Below are positions 36,362 to 45,625 of a stretch of 64,000 bases of DNA, piece after piece. The notes beneath the pieces are model-generated. The model searched no databases. It was given only the letters and a program-made list of their open reading frames with translations, and was not told where the DNA came from. Each line of letters begins with the position of its first letter. The first letter of the stretch is position 1. Source of the stretch: Gordonia sp. SID5947 (lineage in GTDB: Bacteria; Actinomycetota; Actinomycetes; Mycobacteriales; Mycobacteriaceae); assembly GCF_009862785.1 (NCBI RefSeq), contig NZ_WWHU01000001.1:1426001-1490000 (forward strand). The letters run 5' to 3'. The position numbers were made by a program, and so were the translations under genes.

Positions 36362-36728
36362 CCGCCACCGCGTCGCCGGCCTGGCTCTGGGCGCGATCCT
36401 CACCACCGCCGGAGTCGGGCACATGACGTTCCAGCGCAAAGAATTCCAGGCTCAGGTGCCGGACTTCGTCCCCCTCGGACCAGACACCACGGTCCTCGCT
36501 TCCGGCGTCGCCGAGATCGGCCTCGGCCTCGGACTTCTCGGGTTGCGCAAGCAACGGCGCACGCTCGGCGCGATCGCGGCGGCGTTCTTCGTCGCGGTGT
36601 TCCCCGGCAACATCCATCAGTACCGCAACAAAATCGACGCGTTCGGCCTCGACACCGATCGCAAACGGTTCATCCGACTGCTCGGCCAGCCCGTTCTCGT
36701 CGCCCTGGCGTGGTACGCGCGCGGCTGA
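36354..36728 (+). CDS. DoxX-like small integral membrane protein
   Basis: 124 residues with about four hydrophobic segments (VAGLALGAILTTAGVGH, VLASGVAEIGLGLGLLGL, LGAIAAAFFVAVFPGNIHQ, LLGQPVLVALAWYA). The layout and the N-I-H-Q-Y segment match DoxX-type proteins. In mycobacteria DoxX-family proteins belong to a membrane complex that answers oxidative stress, which fits its place after ohr. The ATG lies 8 bases inside the end of ohr. It is followed by a strong hairpin shared with the convergent LacI gene. Confidence 0.78.
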   Translation: MTDRHRVAGLALGAILTTAGVGHMTFQRKEFQAQVPDFVPLGPDTTVLASGVAEIGLGLGLLGLRKQRRTLGAIAAAFFVAVFPGNIHQYRNKIDAFGLDTDRKRFIRLLGQPVLVALAWYARG

Positions 36729-36745
36729 CGTCCACGCACACGGCG

Positions 36746-36773
36746 GCGCCCCGGTGAGGTTTCACCGGGGCGC
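36746..36773. terminator. Bidirectional terminator between DoxX-like and LacI genes
   Basis: A perfect 12-bp stem (GCGCCCCGGTGA / TCACCGGGGCGC) with a GGTT loop lies 18 bp after the DoxX-like stop. The TGA stop of the convergent LacI gene is itself formed by the stem (36762-36764). No U-run follows in either direction. Confidence 0.75.
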
Positions 36774-37814
36774 TGCTGTCGTACGTCGAACCACGACGCC
36801 GGGCGTATGGCGGTAGATGCGCTGCGGAGAATCCAGGCGGTCCATGCGCTGGATGAGGAACTTCGCCGCCTGCGTACCGACAGTGAAATTGCCGTTGTCG
36901 ACGGAGGTCAGCGAGATGTGCCGCAGGCCCGCCAACTGCGTGTTGTCGTAGCCGATGAGCGACAGGTCCGCGGGCACCGAGATCCCACGATCATCGGCGG
37001 CCGACATGGCGCCAAGGCAGGTCATGTCGTTGAAGCCGAAGATCGCGGTGGGTGGTGACGCCGAGTCGAGCAGGCGGGCCGCAGCGGCATGACCACCCTC
37101 CTCGGTCATGCCGCCGTACTCGAGCGCCACAGCGTCGGGCGCCGCGCCCGATTCGGCGATGGTCTGCTCGAACCCCTGACGACGAAGCGTGCCGACGAGG
37201 CCGGGGCCCTGGATGTGCGCGATGCGGCGATGCCCCAGTGCGAGAAGGTGTTCCGTGGCCAGGCGGGCACCGACGAGGTCGTCGTCGACCGAGATGTCCA
37301 CGGTCGGAAGGTCGGGCTCGAGAGTGCCGGCGAGCACCACCGGGATCGACTGCGCCGCGCGCTCGACGTCGACCCGCGCTTCCGTCGTACCGACCACCAC
37401 GAGACCGTCGACCTGTCGTGAGAGCAACGTGCCGACGGTGTCGCGGCCGACCCGATGATCGAGCCGACTGTCCACCAGGATGGGCGCAACATCCACCGCG
37501 TCGAAGGTCGTCGCCAGACCCTCGATCAGACTGACATACCACGGATTCCGCAGATCGTTGATGACCACACCGACGGTGCCGCTGCGCGCCTCCGACAGCC
37601 CTCGCGCGATCGAGTTCGGTCGATAGCCGAGCTCGGTCATGGCCGCGCGCACACGCTCCCGGCGTTCGTCACTGACGTTGGGTTCGTCGCGCAGCACGCG
37701 TGAGACGACGGACTTCGACACCCCCGCATGCGCGGCGACGTCGCGAATCGTCGCAGCTCGTCGCCCACGGACCGAGGCCGGCGCGCCCTCGGGACTCGCT
37801 TCGTCAACACTCAC
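36762..37814 (-). CDS. LacI-family repressor of the adjacent polyol/inositol cluster
   Basis: 350 residues. The N-terminal HTH and hinge (ATIRDVAAHAGVSKSVVSRVLRDEP, then YRPNSIARGL) are standard LacI. The periplasmic-binding-like effector domain follows, with GVVINDLRNPWYVSLIEG and FGFNDMTCLGAMSAADD. It is divergent from a four-gene sugar/inositol catabolic cluster, with a 14-bp perfect palindrome between them, so it most likely represses that cluster and is released by a pathway intermediate. The effector is unknown. Confidence 0.9.
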   Translation of the reverse strand: MSVDEASPEGAPASVRGRRAATIRDVAAHAGVSKSVVSRVLRDEPNVSDERRERVRAAMTELGYRPNSIARGLSEARSGTVGVVINDLRNPWYVSLIEGLATTFDAVDVAPILVDSRLDHRVGRDTVGTLLSRQVDGLVVVGTTEARVDVERAAQSIPVVLAGTLEPDLPTVDISVDDDLVGARLATEHLLALGHRRIAHIQGPGLVGTLRRQGFEQTIAESGAAPDAVALEYGGMTEEGGHAAAARLLDSASPPTAIFGFNDMTCLGAMSAADDRGISVPADLSLIGYDNTQLAGLRHISLTSVDNGNFTVGTQAAKFLIQRMDRLDSPQRIYRHTPGVVVRRTTAAPR

Positions 37815-37860
37815 AACTGCTCATCCTATTGCTCTGGTGATCTGGAACACGTATGGTGAC

Positions 37861-37874
37861 TGGGACCGGTCCCA
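37861..37874. promoter_or_regulatory. LacI-type operator TGGGACCGGTCCCA
   Basis: A perfect 14-bp palindrome with a central CG, the hallmark of LacI/PurR-family operators. It lies 46 bp from both the LacI start and the first dehydrogenase start. A further half-site, TGTCCCA, follows at 37878-37884. It would let the LacI protein control both directions. Confidence 0.8.
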
Positions 37875-37920
37875 AATTGTCCCACACATCGCCGGATTCT
37901 GATAGAAGGAGCGCAGCCGA

Positions 37921-38934
37921 ATGATCCGCATGGCGTTGGTCGGCGCAGGCTTCATCGGCTCGGTTCACGCCGAGAACCTCACCGCCCATCCCAGCATCGA
38001 GTTCGTCGGCGTATACGACGTCGACGAGGTTCGATCGAACGAACTCGCGGCCCGTAACCACACTCGCGCAATCGATCCCGTCGAGGTGTTCGACCGGTCC
38101 GCGGTGGACGCGGTGTTGATCGCGTCGTCGACCGACACCCATGCCGCACATCTGCGACGCGCAGCGGAAGCCGGACTCGCGACGCTCTGCGAAAAGCCCA
38201 TCGACCTGGATCTCGGCGATGCCCTCGATGTCGTCGGCACCGTGGCGTCCGGTGGGTGCCCGGCGATGGTCGATTTCAACCGGCGCTTCGACCGCGATTA
38301 CGCAGAACTCCATCGGGCGGTTCACGCGGGCGAGATCGGCAACGTCGAGCTGATCCAGATGACCACCCGCGGTCCAGCCCTGCCGCCACTCGACTACATC
38401 GCCGTCTCCGGTGGCCAGATGCGCGACCAGACCGTGCATTTCTTCGATCTCGCCCGCTGGATCACCGGCGAGGATCCCGAGTCCGTGTTCGCCGCGGGGT
38501 CGGTGTTCACCGATCCCCGCATGACCGAGCTCGGGGATGTGGACACCTCGGTGGTGATCCTCCGGATGCCCAGCGGCGCACTCGTCCAGATCGACAGCGC
38601 ACGGCGCACCGGTTACGGGTACGACGAGCGCATCGAAGTCCTGGGCTCCGACGGGATGATCGAGGCGGGCCGGCAACGCGTCGGTGCGGTCACGCGTTAC
38701 CGCGCCGGGAATCTCGTCACCGACGGCATGCACCCCGGATGGTTCGAACGGGTCGCGCCGACCTACCGAACCGCGCTCGATCATTTCGTCGCCGCAATCG
38801 AGGACGGAACGTCGATCGGACCCACACTCCCCGAAGCTCTCAAAGCCCAGGCGATCGCCGAAGCGGCCGCCAGTTCTCTGCGATCGGGCGAACTCGAGAC
38901 CATCACCTATCCGGCGTTCGCCGCCACCAGCTGA
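37921..38934 (+). CDS. iolG: Probable inositol 2-dehydrogenase (Gfo/Idh/MocA family)
   Basis: 337 residues. The N-terminal NAD(P)-binding fold begins MALVGAGFIGSVHAENL; CEKPIDLDL is the EKP substrate-site motif. The catalytic-type DQTVHFFDLARW and YGYDERIEVLGSDGM segments match IolG-type inositol dehydrogenases, which oxidise myo-inositol to 2-keto-inositol with NAD. GAAGGA upstream of the ATG gives a good ribosome-binding site. It leads a run of four genes with short gaps, under a LacI operator. Other Gfo/Idh substrates are possible, since the family is broad. Confidence 0.8.
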   Translation: MIRMALVGAGFIGSVHAENLTAHPSIEFVGVYDVDEVRSNELAARNHTRAIDPVEVFDRSAVDAVLIASSTDTHAAHLRRAAEAGLATLCEKPIDLDLGDALDVVGTVASGGCPAMVDFNRRFDRDYAELHRAVHAGEIGNVELIQMTTRGPALPPLDYIAVSGGQMRDQTVHFFDLARWITGEDPESVFAAGSVFTDPRMTELGDVDTSVVILRMPSGALVQIDSARRTGYGYDERIEVLGSDGMIEAGRQRVGAVTRYRAGNLVTDGMHPGWFERVAPTYRTALDHFVAAIEDGTSIGPTLPEALKAQAIAEAAASSLRSGELETITYPAFAATS

Positions 38935-38957
38935 CTGCCACCCGAAGGGACACTTCT

Positions 38958-39863
38958 ATGAGCAACATCATCGTCGGCTCCGCACCCGACTCCTGGGGCA
39001 TCTGGTTCCCGGATGATCCCAAGCAGACTCCGTACCCTCGATTTCTCGACGAGGTCGCCGCATCCGGTTACCAATGGATCGAACTCGGTCCGTACGGATA
39101 TCTCCCCACAGATCCGGCCCAGCTCCTCGACGAGCTGGGCGAACGGGGCCTGAAGCTCTCTGCGGGCACGGTGTTCGAACATCTGCATCGAGACGATTCC
39201 TGGGACGCCGTGTGGTCCCAGATCGAGGACGTCGCCAAGCTCACCGCGGCGGTCGGCGGCAAGCACGTGGTCGTGATCCCGGAGATGTGGCGCGACCCCG
39301 CGACCGGCGAGGTCCTCGAGGACCGCACTCTGACCGACGATCAGTGGTCGGCCAAGACCGGTGGTATGAACGAACTCGGTCGGGCCATGTTCGAGAAGTA
39401 CGGCGTGCGTGCGCAATACCACCCGCACGCGGACAGTCATGTCGACACCGAGGAGAACATCTATCGCTTCCTCGAGAACACCGATGCCGAGTTCGTCAAC
39501 CTCTGCCTCGACACCGGACACGTGAGTTATTGCGGCGGAGACAATCTCGCGATCATCGACAAGCATCCCGAACGAATCGGCTACCTGCACCTCAAACAGG
39601 TCGATGAGGCCGTCCGCGCCAAGGTGGCCGCCGACGACCTCCCATTCGGCGAGGCCGTCCGCCTCGGTGCGATGACCGAGCCTCCACGAGGCATCCCGGA
39701 CATGCCGCCCCTGCTCGACGCCGTCGCGGATCTCGACATCGACATCTTCGCGATCGTCGAACAGGACATGTACCCGTGTGCCCCCGACGCCCCGCTCCCC
39801 ATCGCGCAGCGCACCCAGAAGTACCTGGGGTCGTGCGGCGTGCCCGCCGTACGTTTCCGCTGA
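38958..39863 (+). CDS. TIM-barrel enzyme, IolE-like (2-keto-inositol dehydratase family)
   Basis: 301 residues. The start SNIIVGSAPDSWGIWFPDD and the metal-site segments HPHADSHVDT, CLDTGHVSYCGGD and HLKQVDEAV mark the AP-endonuclease-2 / xylose-isomerase-like TIM barrel, in the branch containing IolE/MocC. IolE dehydrates 2-keto-myo-inositol to the trihydroxycyclohexadione. GAAGGGAC lies before the ATG. It directly follows the inositol-dehydrogenase-like gene. The role is inferred from family and neighbours; an isomerase or epimerase role is the alternative. Confidence 0.75.
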   Translation: MSNIIVGSAPDSWGIWFPDDPKQTPYPRFLDEVAASGYQWIELGPYGYLPTDPAQLLDELGERGLKLSAGTVFEHLHRDDSWDAVWSQIEDVAKLTAAVGGKHVVVIPEMWRDPATGEVLEDRTLTDDQWSAKTGGMNELGRAMFEKYGVRAQYHPHADSHVDTEENIYRFLENTDAEFVNLCLDTGHVSYCGGDNLAIIDKHPERIGYLHLKQVDEAVRAKVAADDLPFGEAVRLGAMTEPPRGIPDMPPLLDAVADLDIDIFAIVEQDMYPCAPDAPLPIAQRTQKYLGSCGVPAVRFR

Positions 39864-39896
39864 CCCGCGCGGACCCCATCCCCGAGGAGTCACACC

Positions 39897-40772
39897 ATGA
39901 AGGTCGCACTCGACCCCACCCCGTTCCACCACAACCACTCACTGCTCGAATTGCCACGCGTGGTGGCCGATCTCGGCTACGAGTACCTCCAACTGACGCC
40001 GCACGCCGACATGATCCCCTTCTTCAACCACCCCAAGGCCGACGACGATCTGGTCGCGGCGTTCCGGAAAGCGTGCGCGGATGCGGGCGTCGGGATCGCT
40101 TCGGTACTGCCGGTCTTGCGGTGGTCGGGTCCCGACGAGGACGCTCGTGAGGCCGCCGTCCGGTACTGGAAGAGGGCCATCCAGATCACCATCGATCTGG
40201 GCGTGAACGTGATGAACACCGAGTTCTCCGGGCGCCCGGAGAAGCCCGAGGAATCCGAACGCGCCTTCTATCGGTCGATGGAAGAACTCGTACCGATCAT
40301 CGAGCGTGAGGGAATCGACGTTCGGATCGACCCGCACCCCGACGATTTCGTCGAGGACGGGCTCGCCGCGATCCGGATGATCCGCGGGATCAACTCCAAG
40401 AATTTCGGGTTGGTGTACGTGGCGTGCCACTCGTTCCACATGGGCGGGAACATGGCCGAGATCATGACCGCCGCCGGCGACCTGCTGCGGCTGGTCCACG
40501 TCGCCGACACCATGGATCACCATGCGTCCCACGGGCTTCGGTACATCACCAACCCTCCCGGCAACGCGGTCCGCGTCCACCAGCATCTGAAGATCGGCGA
40601 CGGGGACGTGAACTGGGACGAATTCTTCGGCACCCTCGGCGAGATCGGTTTCTACGATCGCGACGAGACCATCATGGTGTCCAGCGTCTTCGCGGAGAAC
40701 GAGAACGCGCGCGAGGTCTCGCGATACCAGTTGGCGACCATGACCGACTACGTCGAGAAGTACCGGGGCTGA
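39897..40772 (+). CDS. TIM-barrel sugar-phosphate isomerase/epimerase (IolH/IolI-like)
   Basis: 291 residues, ATG preceded by GAGGAGTCACACC. It starts MKVALDPTPFHHNHSLLELP, with metal-site segments NTEFSG, RIDPHPDDF, YVACHSFHMGG and HVADTMDHH. This is again the AP-endonuclease-2 TIM-barrel superfamily but clearly distinct from the upstream barrel. In inositol clusters such a second barrel often isomerises the keto-inositol or acts on a related polyol. The exact reaction cannot be read from sequence. Confidence 0.72.
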   Translation: MKVALDPTPFHHNHSLLELPRVVADLGYEYLQLTPHADMIPFFNHPKADDDLVAAFRKACADAGVGIASVLPVLRWSGPDEDAREAAVRYWKRAIQITIDLGVNVMNTEFSGRPEKPEESERAFYRSMEELVPIIEREGIDVRIDPHPDDFVEDGLAAIRMIRGINSKNFGLVYVACHSFHMGGNMAEIMTAAGDLLRLVHVADTMDHHASHGLRYITNPPGNAVRVHQHLKIGDGDVNWDEFFGTLGEIGFYDRDETIMVSSVFAENENAREVSRYQLATMTDYVEKYRG

Positions 40773-40773
40773 C

Positions 40774-41796
40774 GTGCACGCACGGCTGCCGGTCCCGCGC
40801 ACCCTCGATCCGTCGACGGCACCCGCCCTGCGCTGGGGGGTCATGGGGCCGGGCTGGATCGCGCGGCGCTTCGTCGGCGCGCTGCACAAGCACACCGGTC
40901 AGCGGGTCACCGCAGTCGCCTCACGATCCGCCGATCGTGCCGACGAGTTCGCCAGGCGCATGGAGATCCCCACCGCGTACGCCGGCTACCACGCGCTCCT
41001 CGATGACCCCGGCGTCGACATCGTCTACATCAGCACGCCCCATCCACAGCACCACCGGTGCGCGCTGGATGCGATCGCGGCGGGCAAGCACGTCCTGGTC
41101 GAGAAGCCGGTCGGGATCAACGCCGCCCAGGCGCGCGAGATCTTCGCGGCGGCGCACGCGGCGGACGTCTTCGCGGGCGAGGCCATGTGGACGAGGTTCT
41201 TACCGAAGTTCGACGTGATCCGCCAGATTCTCGACGACGGACTGCTCGGTGCCGTGTGCGCCCTCGTCGCCGACCACGGCGAGTATTTCACCACCGATCA
41301 CCGGATCTACGATCCAGCACTCGCGGGCGGCCCGCTGCTGGACCTCGGCACCTATCCGGTGGCGTTTGCCCAGTGGGTGCTCGGTGAGGCCCACACCGTG
41401 TCGGCGATCGGTCGGCCCGCCGACGCTCACGTCAACGGCCAGATCTCGGCCACCCTGGGTCACGCAGGCGGCGAATCCCTGCTGTCCACGACCATCCTGG
41501 CCGACACTCCGACCACCGCCTTCGTCGCAGGCGAAGACGCATATCTGGATCTCCCCGGGCCGTTCTATCAGCCCGGACCGTTCCGTTTCGTCCCACGCGG
41601 CGGCGAACCACTCGTCCACGAGGAGGAGCCGACGTCCCATCTGGACGGGCTGCATTTCTCGGCAGCGGATGCGGCCCGACGTATCGCCGCCGGGGCTGTC
41701 GACTCCGCCGTTCATCCGTCCACCGACGTGATCGCGACCCTCACCGCGATGGACCGGATCCGAGCCCAGATCGGGATCGTCTTCGAAGGAGAGTGA
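40774..41796 (+). CDS. Second Gfo/Idh/MocA oxidoreductase of the cluster
   Basis: 340 residues from a GTG start one base after the previous stop, so the two are coupled. WGVMGPGWIARRFVGAL begins the NAD(P) fold, VLVEKPVGINAAQ is the EKP motif, and AMWTRFLPKF then GGPLLDLGTYPVAFAQW give the trans-1,2-dihydrobenzene-diol-dehydrogenase-like branch. It differs from the first dehydrogenase of the cluster and probably acts on another sugar or cyclitol. It ends the four-gene run, before tRNA-Leu. Confidence 0.82.
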   Translation: MHARLPVPRTLDPSTAPALRWGVMGPGWIARRFVGALHKHTGQRVTAVASRSADRADEFARRMEIPTAYAGYHALLDDPGVDIVYISTPHPQHHRCALDAIAAGKHVLVEKPVGINAAQAREIFAAAHAADVFAGEAMWTRFLPKFDVIRQILDDGLLGAVCALVADHGEYFTTDHRIYDPALAGGPLLDLGTYPVAFAQWVLGEAHTVSAIGRPADAHVNGQISATLGHAGGESLLSTTILADTPTTAFVAGEDAYLDLPGPFYQPGPFRFVPRGGEPLVHEEEPTSHLDGLHFSAADAARRIAAGAVDSAVHPSTDVIATLTAMDRIRAQIGIVFEGE

Positions 41797-41881
41797 CGGC
41801 AGGATCGTGGCAGGCGACCGTGATCGGGGCCTGCGTCGACGTCATCCGCGGGACGACGCCCGTGACGTCGGAGGACAAGAG

Positions 41882-41963
<82 letters not shown>

Positions 41964-42041
41964 GTGTCGCCGGCCACACCGGCGCCTGGGTCAGAGTACC
42001 GCCCGCAAGCCGATCATCGCTGGCCAGGTACCGTCGAGGGT

Positions 42042-42479
42042 ATGGAATCGGGCTCCACCACACCCAGGCGTCGGCACCGACCGGCACTCATCGTCCTGGT
42101 GATCGTCGCGGCGCTGGCGTGTCTGATGCTGGCATGGTGGCAGTGGAGCAGGTACGAGTCCGCGTCCGGCACCGCCCAGAATCTGGGATACGCCCTGCAG
42201 TGGCCCGCGTTCGCCGTGGCCGTCATCTGGGCCTACCGGCGGTTCGTCGTCCTCGAGAGTGATCCCGAGGAGAAGGCCAAGATCGCTCCCGGCGCCAAAG
42301 GCGCGACCGAGATCCCCGCCGGTCTGCTACCCGAGCGACCCACCACGCCGAGCGCGTCGTCGTTCTCGTCTGCGCCGTCGGACCACGATGACTCGACGCT
42401 GGCCGAGTACAACGCCTACCTGACCGAACTCGGTCGGTCGGACGAATCTCCAACGAGCAGTGAGGAACATCGCAGGTGA
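42042..42479 (+). CDS. LprD-like conserved membrane protein
   Basis: 145 residues. A basic N-terminus (TTPRRRHRP) precedes one hydrophobic helix (ALIVLVIVAALACLMLAWW), then QNLGYALQWPAFAVAVIWAYRRFV as a second. A Ser/Thr/Pro-rich acidic cytoplasmic tail follows. It takes the place held by Rv1343c (LprD) beside the DUF3817 gene in M. tuberculosis. The ACL in the first helix is a poor lipobox here, so lipid attachment is doubtful. The function is unknown. The stop overlaps the DUF3817 GTG start. Confidence 0.75.
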   Translation: MESGSTTPRRRHRPALIVLVIVAALACLMLAWWQWSRYESASGTAQNLGYALQWPAFAVAVIWAYRRFVVLESDPEEKAKIAPGAKGATEIPAGLLPERPTTPSASSFSSAPSDHDDSTLAEYNAYLTELGRSDESPTSSEEHRR

Positions 42480-42820
42480 CCGAAACAACCAGCACAACCA
42501 CCGGCACACCCGTGGAAAAGGTTCGCCCAGCGTTGCTGCGCTACCGGATCCTCGCCTGGATCACGGGCCTGTGGTTGCTCCTGCTGGTCGCCGAGCTGAT
42601 CCTCAAGTACGGATTCGGCGTCGACGCACTCGACTTCGTGCCGATCGTGCACGGCTGGGTCTACTTCGTCTACCTGATCGTCACGATCGACCTGGCCATC
42701 AAGGTGCGCTGGCCGCTCGGCAAGATCATCGTCACGGCGATCGCGGGCACCATCCCATTCCTCTCGTTCTACGTCGAGCACATCCGCACCAAGGAAGTGA
42801 AGGCGCAGTACCACCTCTGA
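42476..42820 (+). CDS. DUF3817 integral membrane protein
   Basis: 114 residues. RYRILAWITGLWLLLLVAELILKY, VPIVHGWVYFVYLIVTIDLAIKVRW and the last helix before EHIRTKEV are the DUF3817 pattern with its G-x-x-H-G-x-x-Y core. It corresponds in position to Rv1342c. The GTG start at 42476 overlaps the LprD-like stop (GTGA), so the two proteins are probably made together. A second DUF3817 gene is at 62990-63337. No function is established that I know of. Confidence 0.87.
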   Translation: MTETTSTTTGTPVEKVRPALLRYRILAWITGLWLLLLVAELILKYGFGVDALDFVPIVHGWVYFVYLIVTIDLAIKVRWPLGKIIVTAIAGTIPFLSFYVEHIRTKEVKAQYHL

Positions 42821-42833
42821 GGTGCCGGCCCTT

Positions 42834-42900
42834 CGTGACGCTCGCAAGCTCGCTCCTCAGGGACCAACGTGACGCTCGCAAGCTCGCTCCTCAGGGACCA
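42834..42900. repeat. Two tandem copies of a 33-bp intergenic repeat
   Basis: The unit beginning CGTGACGCTCGCAAGCTCGC and ending CTCAGGGACCA occurs at 42834-42866 and again, identical, at 42868-42900 with one base between. Each unit contains CTCGCAAGCTCG-type symmetry. It lies just after the DUF3817 gene. The remainder to 43061 shows nothing else supportable. Confidence 0.85.
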
Positions 42901-43061
42901 GTGGCCACCCTCGCCGCCGACCGACCCCGACCCCTGATGAATCCCGGAGCGCCGACGGAGGGGTGTCACGGAGGGCCGGTCGCCAGAGCTTCATGAGGTG
43001 ATCGCCACCGGGCGACACCGCTGTCGCCGTCCGTTCACCCACCACGGACAAAACTGAGCGC

Positions 43062-44192
43062 GTGCGCATCGTCCAGCTCGCCAACTTCTACGGAGCCCGG
43101 TCTGGTGGACTGCGCACCGCGATCGATCGCTGGGGTGCCGGGTACGTCGCAGGCGGCCATGAGGTGATCCTGGTGGTCCCCGGGATCGACGACCGCACCG
43201 AGACCCTGCCCACCGGGGTCCACCGTATCTCGGTGCGCGCGCCGCGAATCCCGTTCTCGGGTGGCTACCGTGTCGCACCGGCGAGACGTGTGGCCGGCAT
43301 CCTCGACCATCTCGGACCCGACGCGCTCGAGGTGTCGGACCGTCTGACCCTCCGCGGTTTCGGCCGCTGGGCGCGACGTCGAAACATCCACTCGACGATG
43401 GTGTCGCACGAACGGCTCGACCGACTTCTCTCGATGACCATGCCGCACACGTTGGCACGTGCACTCGCCGACGAGGCGAACCGCCGGACCGCCGACTCCT
43501 TCGACACCGTGGTGTGCACCACGGGCTTTGCGGCCGCCGAGTTCGACCGCATCGGCGCGACCAACATCGAACACGCTCCCCTCGGCGTCGACCTCGACGT
43601 CTTCGACCCGCGTCACGCCGACCCTTCGGTCGGTGCCCGATTCGCCGACACTGCGACCACGCTGATCACCCATTGTGGGCGGCTGTCGCCTGAGAAGCGC
43701 GCCGACCGCAGCATCGCGGCAATCGGACGATTACATGCCGCCCGGCGCAAGGTGCATCTCGTCGTCGCAGGCGACGGCCCCCGACGACCCGCTCTGCAGA
43801 GAGCCGCGCGAGACCTGCCGGTCACGTTCCTGGGACACGTCGCCGACCGCGGACAGATCGCCGCCCTGCTCGCCACCACCGAGATCTCCCTGGCGCCCGG
43901 CCCACATGAGACCTTCTGTCTCTCGGCCCTCGAGTCGCTGGCATCGGGGACACCCGTCGTCGCGTCCACGTCGTCGGCCGTGGCGGGGATGGTCGACGCG
44001 AGTTGCGGTGCGCTGGCGGCGAACTCGCCTGCCGCATTCGCCGATGCCATCGAGCAGGTGCTCGCGCTACCGCGGACGGAGCGGGAGTCGGCGGCACGCA
44101 GGCGCGCCTCCGGATACCGCTGGACCGACTCGGTCGCCCGGATGCTGGCCGTCCACCGGGGGGTGAGAGGGTACATCGGTCGCGACCGATGA
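43062..44192 (+). CDS. GT4-family glycosyltransferase (PimC-like mannosyltransferase)
   Basis: 376 residues from a GTG start. The N-terminus RIVQLANFYGARSGGLRTAIDRWGAGYVAGGHEV resembles the mycobacterial PimC-type mannosyltransferases. The donor-binding half has THCGRLSPEKRADRSI, VAGDGPRRPAL and GPHETFCLSALESLASGTPVVAS, the E-x7-E motif of GT4. It probably adds a mannose or other sugar to a lipid or glycan acceptor at the inner membrane face. It interrupts an otherwise conserved block between the DUF3817 and rdgB genes. The acceptor is unknown. Confidence 0.85.
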   Translation: MRIVQLANFYGARSGGLRTAIDRWGAGYVAGGHEVILVVPGIDDRTETLPTGVHRISVRAPRIPFSGGYRVAPARRVAGILDHLGPDALEVSDRLTLRGFGRWARRRNIHSTMVSHERLDRLLSMTMPHTLARALADEANRRTADSFDTVVCTTGFAAAEFDRIGATNIEHAPLGVDLDVFDPRHADPSVGARFADTATTLITHCGRLSPEKRADRSIAAIGRLHAARRKVHLVVAGDGPRRPALQRAARDLPVTFLGHVADRGQIAALLATTEISLAPGPHETFCLSALESLASGTPVVASTSSAVAGMVDASCGALAANSPAAFADAIEQVLALPRTERESAARRRASGYRWTDSVARMLAVHRGVRGYIGRDR

Positions 44193-44194
44193 CC

Positions 44195-44812
44195 TCAGCG
44201 CGCGGCGAGGTCCCGTAACGCGGGGACCAGTTGGCCCAGCGCCTTGCCACGGTGACTGAGCGCATCCTTCTCCGCCCCGGACAGTTCGGCCGATGAACGA
44301 CCCCGCGCCGGTTCGTCATCTGGGACGAAGAGCGGGTCATAGCCGAAGCCGTTGGCCCCGCGCGGCGCGCGGAGCATGGTGCCGCGCCATTCGCCACGCG
44401 TCACGGTCTCCCGGCCCGACGGTTCCACCAGCGCGCAGGCGGATACGAAAGCCGCGCCACGTCGATCGTCGGGAACATCGTGGATCTGTGCCAGCAAGAG
44501 GTCGTTGTTGGCCTGGTCGTCGCCGTGCCGGCCGCACCAGCGCGCCGAGAGCACTCCCGGCATCCCGTTCAAGGCATCCACGGCCAGACCGGAATCATCG
44601 GCGAGACAGGCGAATCCGGTTGCCCGCGCACCGGATACCGCCTTGATCAACGCGTTCTCCTCGAACGTTGCCCCGGTTTCCGGTTCTTCCGGGTACGCCG
44701 GCACCGCGTCCAGACCGACCACGTCGATGCCGGTGATCCCGGCGGCATCGAGTACTCGGCGCAACTCGGCCAACTTCTTGGCATTGCGGCTGGCGACGAG
44801 GACAGTCGTCAT
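44195..44812 (-). CDS. rdgB: dITP/XTP pyrophosphatase (RdgB/HAM1)
   Basis: 205 residues. [14 protein letters not shown] is the Thr/Ser-x-Asn-x-x-K substrate site, [14 protein letters not shown] follows, [23 protein letters not shown] is the metal-binding signature, and [10 protein letters not shown] then LSHRGKAL end the family pattern. It removes non-canonical purine triphosphates from the nucleotide pool. Its ATG overlaps the rph stop (ATGA), matching the Rv1340-Rv1341 pair. It converges on the glycosyltransferase gene within 2 bp. Confidence 0.96.
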   Translation of the reverse strand: MTTVLVASRNAKKLAELRRVLDAAGITGIDVVGLDAVPAYPEEPETGATFEENALIKAVSGARATGFACLADDSGLAVDALNGMPGVLSARWCGRHGDDQANNDLLLAQIHDVPDDRRGAAFVSACALVEPSGRETVTRGEWRGTMLRAPRGANGFGYDPLFVPDDEPARGRSSAELSGAEKDALSHRGKALGQLVPALRDLAAR

Positions 44813-45564
44813 CGCGACGAGGGCAGCTCGCCCGGGTACGGCTCTGCCAGCACCTCCCGTTGGGCAGCGAAGAGCTGCTCGGTTCCCAGCATCGCCACAT
44901 CGAGTAGTTTGTCCAGCGTGGCGCGCGGGAAGGTCGCGCCCTCGCCGGTCCCCTGCACCTCCACCAGCGTGCCTGCGTCGGTGGCGACCACGTTCATGTC
45001 GACCTCGGCGCGCGAATCCTCCTCGTACGGAAGGTCGAGCCGGACACGACCGTCCACGACGCCGACGCTGACCGCCGCGATCATGCACGACAGCGGCTGC
45101 GGATCACTGAGCCGTCCTGCCGAACCGAGCCAGGTCACGGCGTCGGCGAGTGCCACATAGGCGCCGGTGATCGCTGCCGTCCGAGTCCCGCCATCCGCCT
45201 GAAGGACGTCACAATCGATCGCGATGGTGTTCTCACCCAGCGCCGCCAAATCGATGCACGCGCGCAGCGACCGTCCGACGAGACGGCTGATCTCGTGGGT
45301 GCGGCCACCGACCTTGCCCTTCACCGATTCGCGCCGAGAGCGTTCGTGCGTCGACGACGGCAACATCGCGTACTCGGCGGTGAGCCAGCCCAGTCCCGAA
45401 CCGCGACGCCACGGGGGCACACCTTCGGTCACGCTCGCCGTGCACATCACCCGGGTCTGGCCGAACTCGACGAGCACGGAGCCCGCCGGGTGGCTCGTGA
45501 ATCCGCGGGTGAAGGTGATCGGTCGCAGTTCGTCGTCGGCCCTGCCGTCAGCTCGTGTCGTCAC
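44809..45564 (-). CDS. rph: Ribonuclease PH
   Basis: 251 residues from GTG 45564. [73 protein letters not shown] and the closing [20 protein letters not shown] are diagnostic of RNase PH. It trims tRNA 3' ends by phosphorolysis. It is coupled to rdgB downstream and lies 61 bp after the metallo-beta-lactamase gene. Confidence 0.97.
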   Translation of the reverse strand: MTTRADGRADDELRPITFTRGFTSHPAGSVLVEFGQTRVMCTASVTEGVPPWRRGSGLGWLTAEYAMLPSSTHERSRRESVKGKVGGRTHEISRLVGRSLRACIDLAALGENTIAIDCDVLQADGGTRTAAITGAYVALADAVTWLGSAGRLSDPQPLSCMIAAVSVGVVDGRVRLDLPYEEDSRAEVDMNVVATDAGTLVEVQGTGEGATFPRATLDKLLDVAMLGTEQLFAAQREVLAEPYPGELPSSR

Positions 45565-45625
45565 GGTCCCAACTCTAACGATCCACGACTGTGGTGATCG
45601 AGCGGCCTACCGGGCCGAGGGGACG

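Noticed and set aside
41797..41881. Short coding frame between the second Gfo/Idh gene and tRNA-Leu
   Set aside because: Only shadow-like frames without a ribosome-binding site or motifs.
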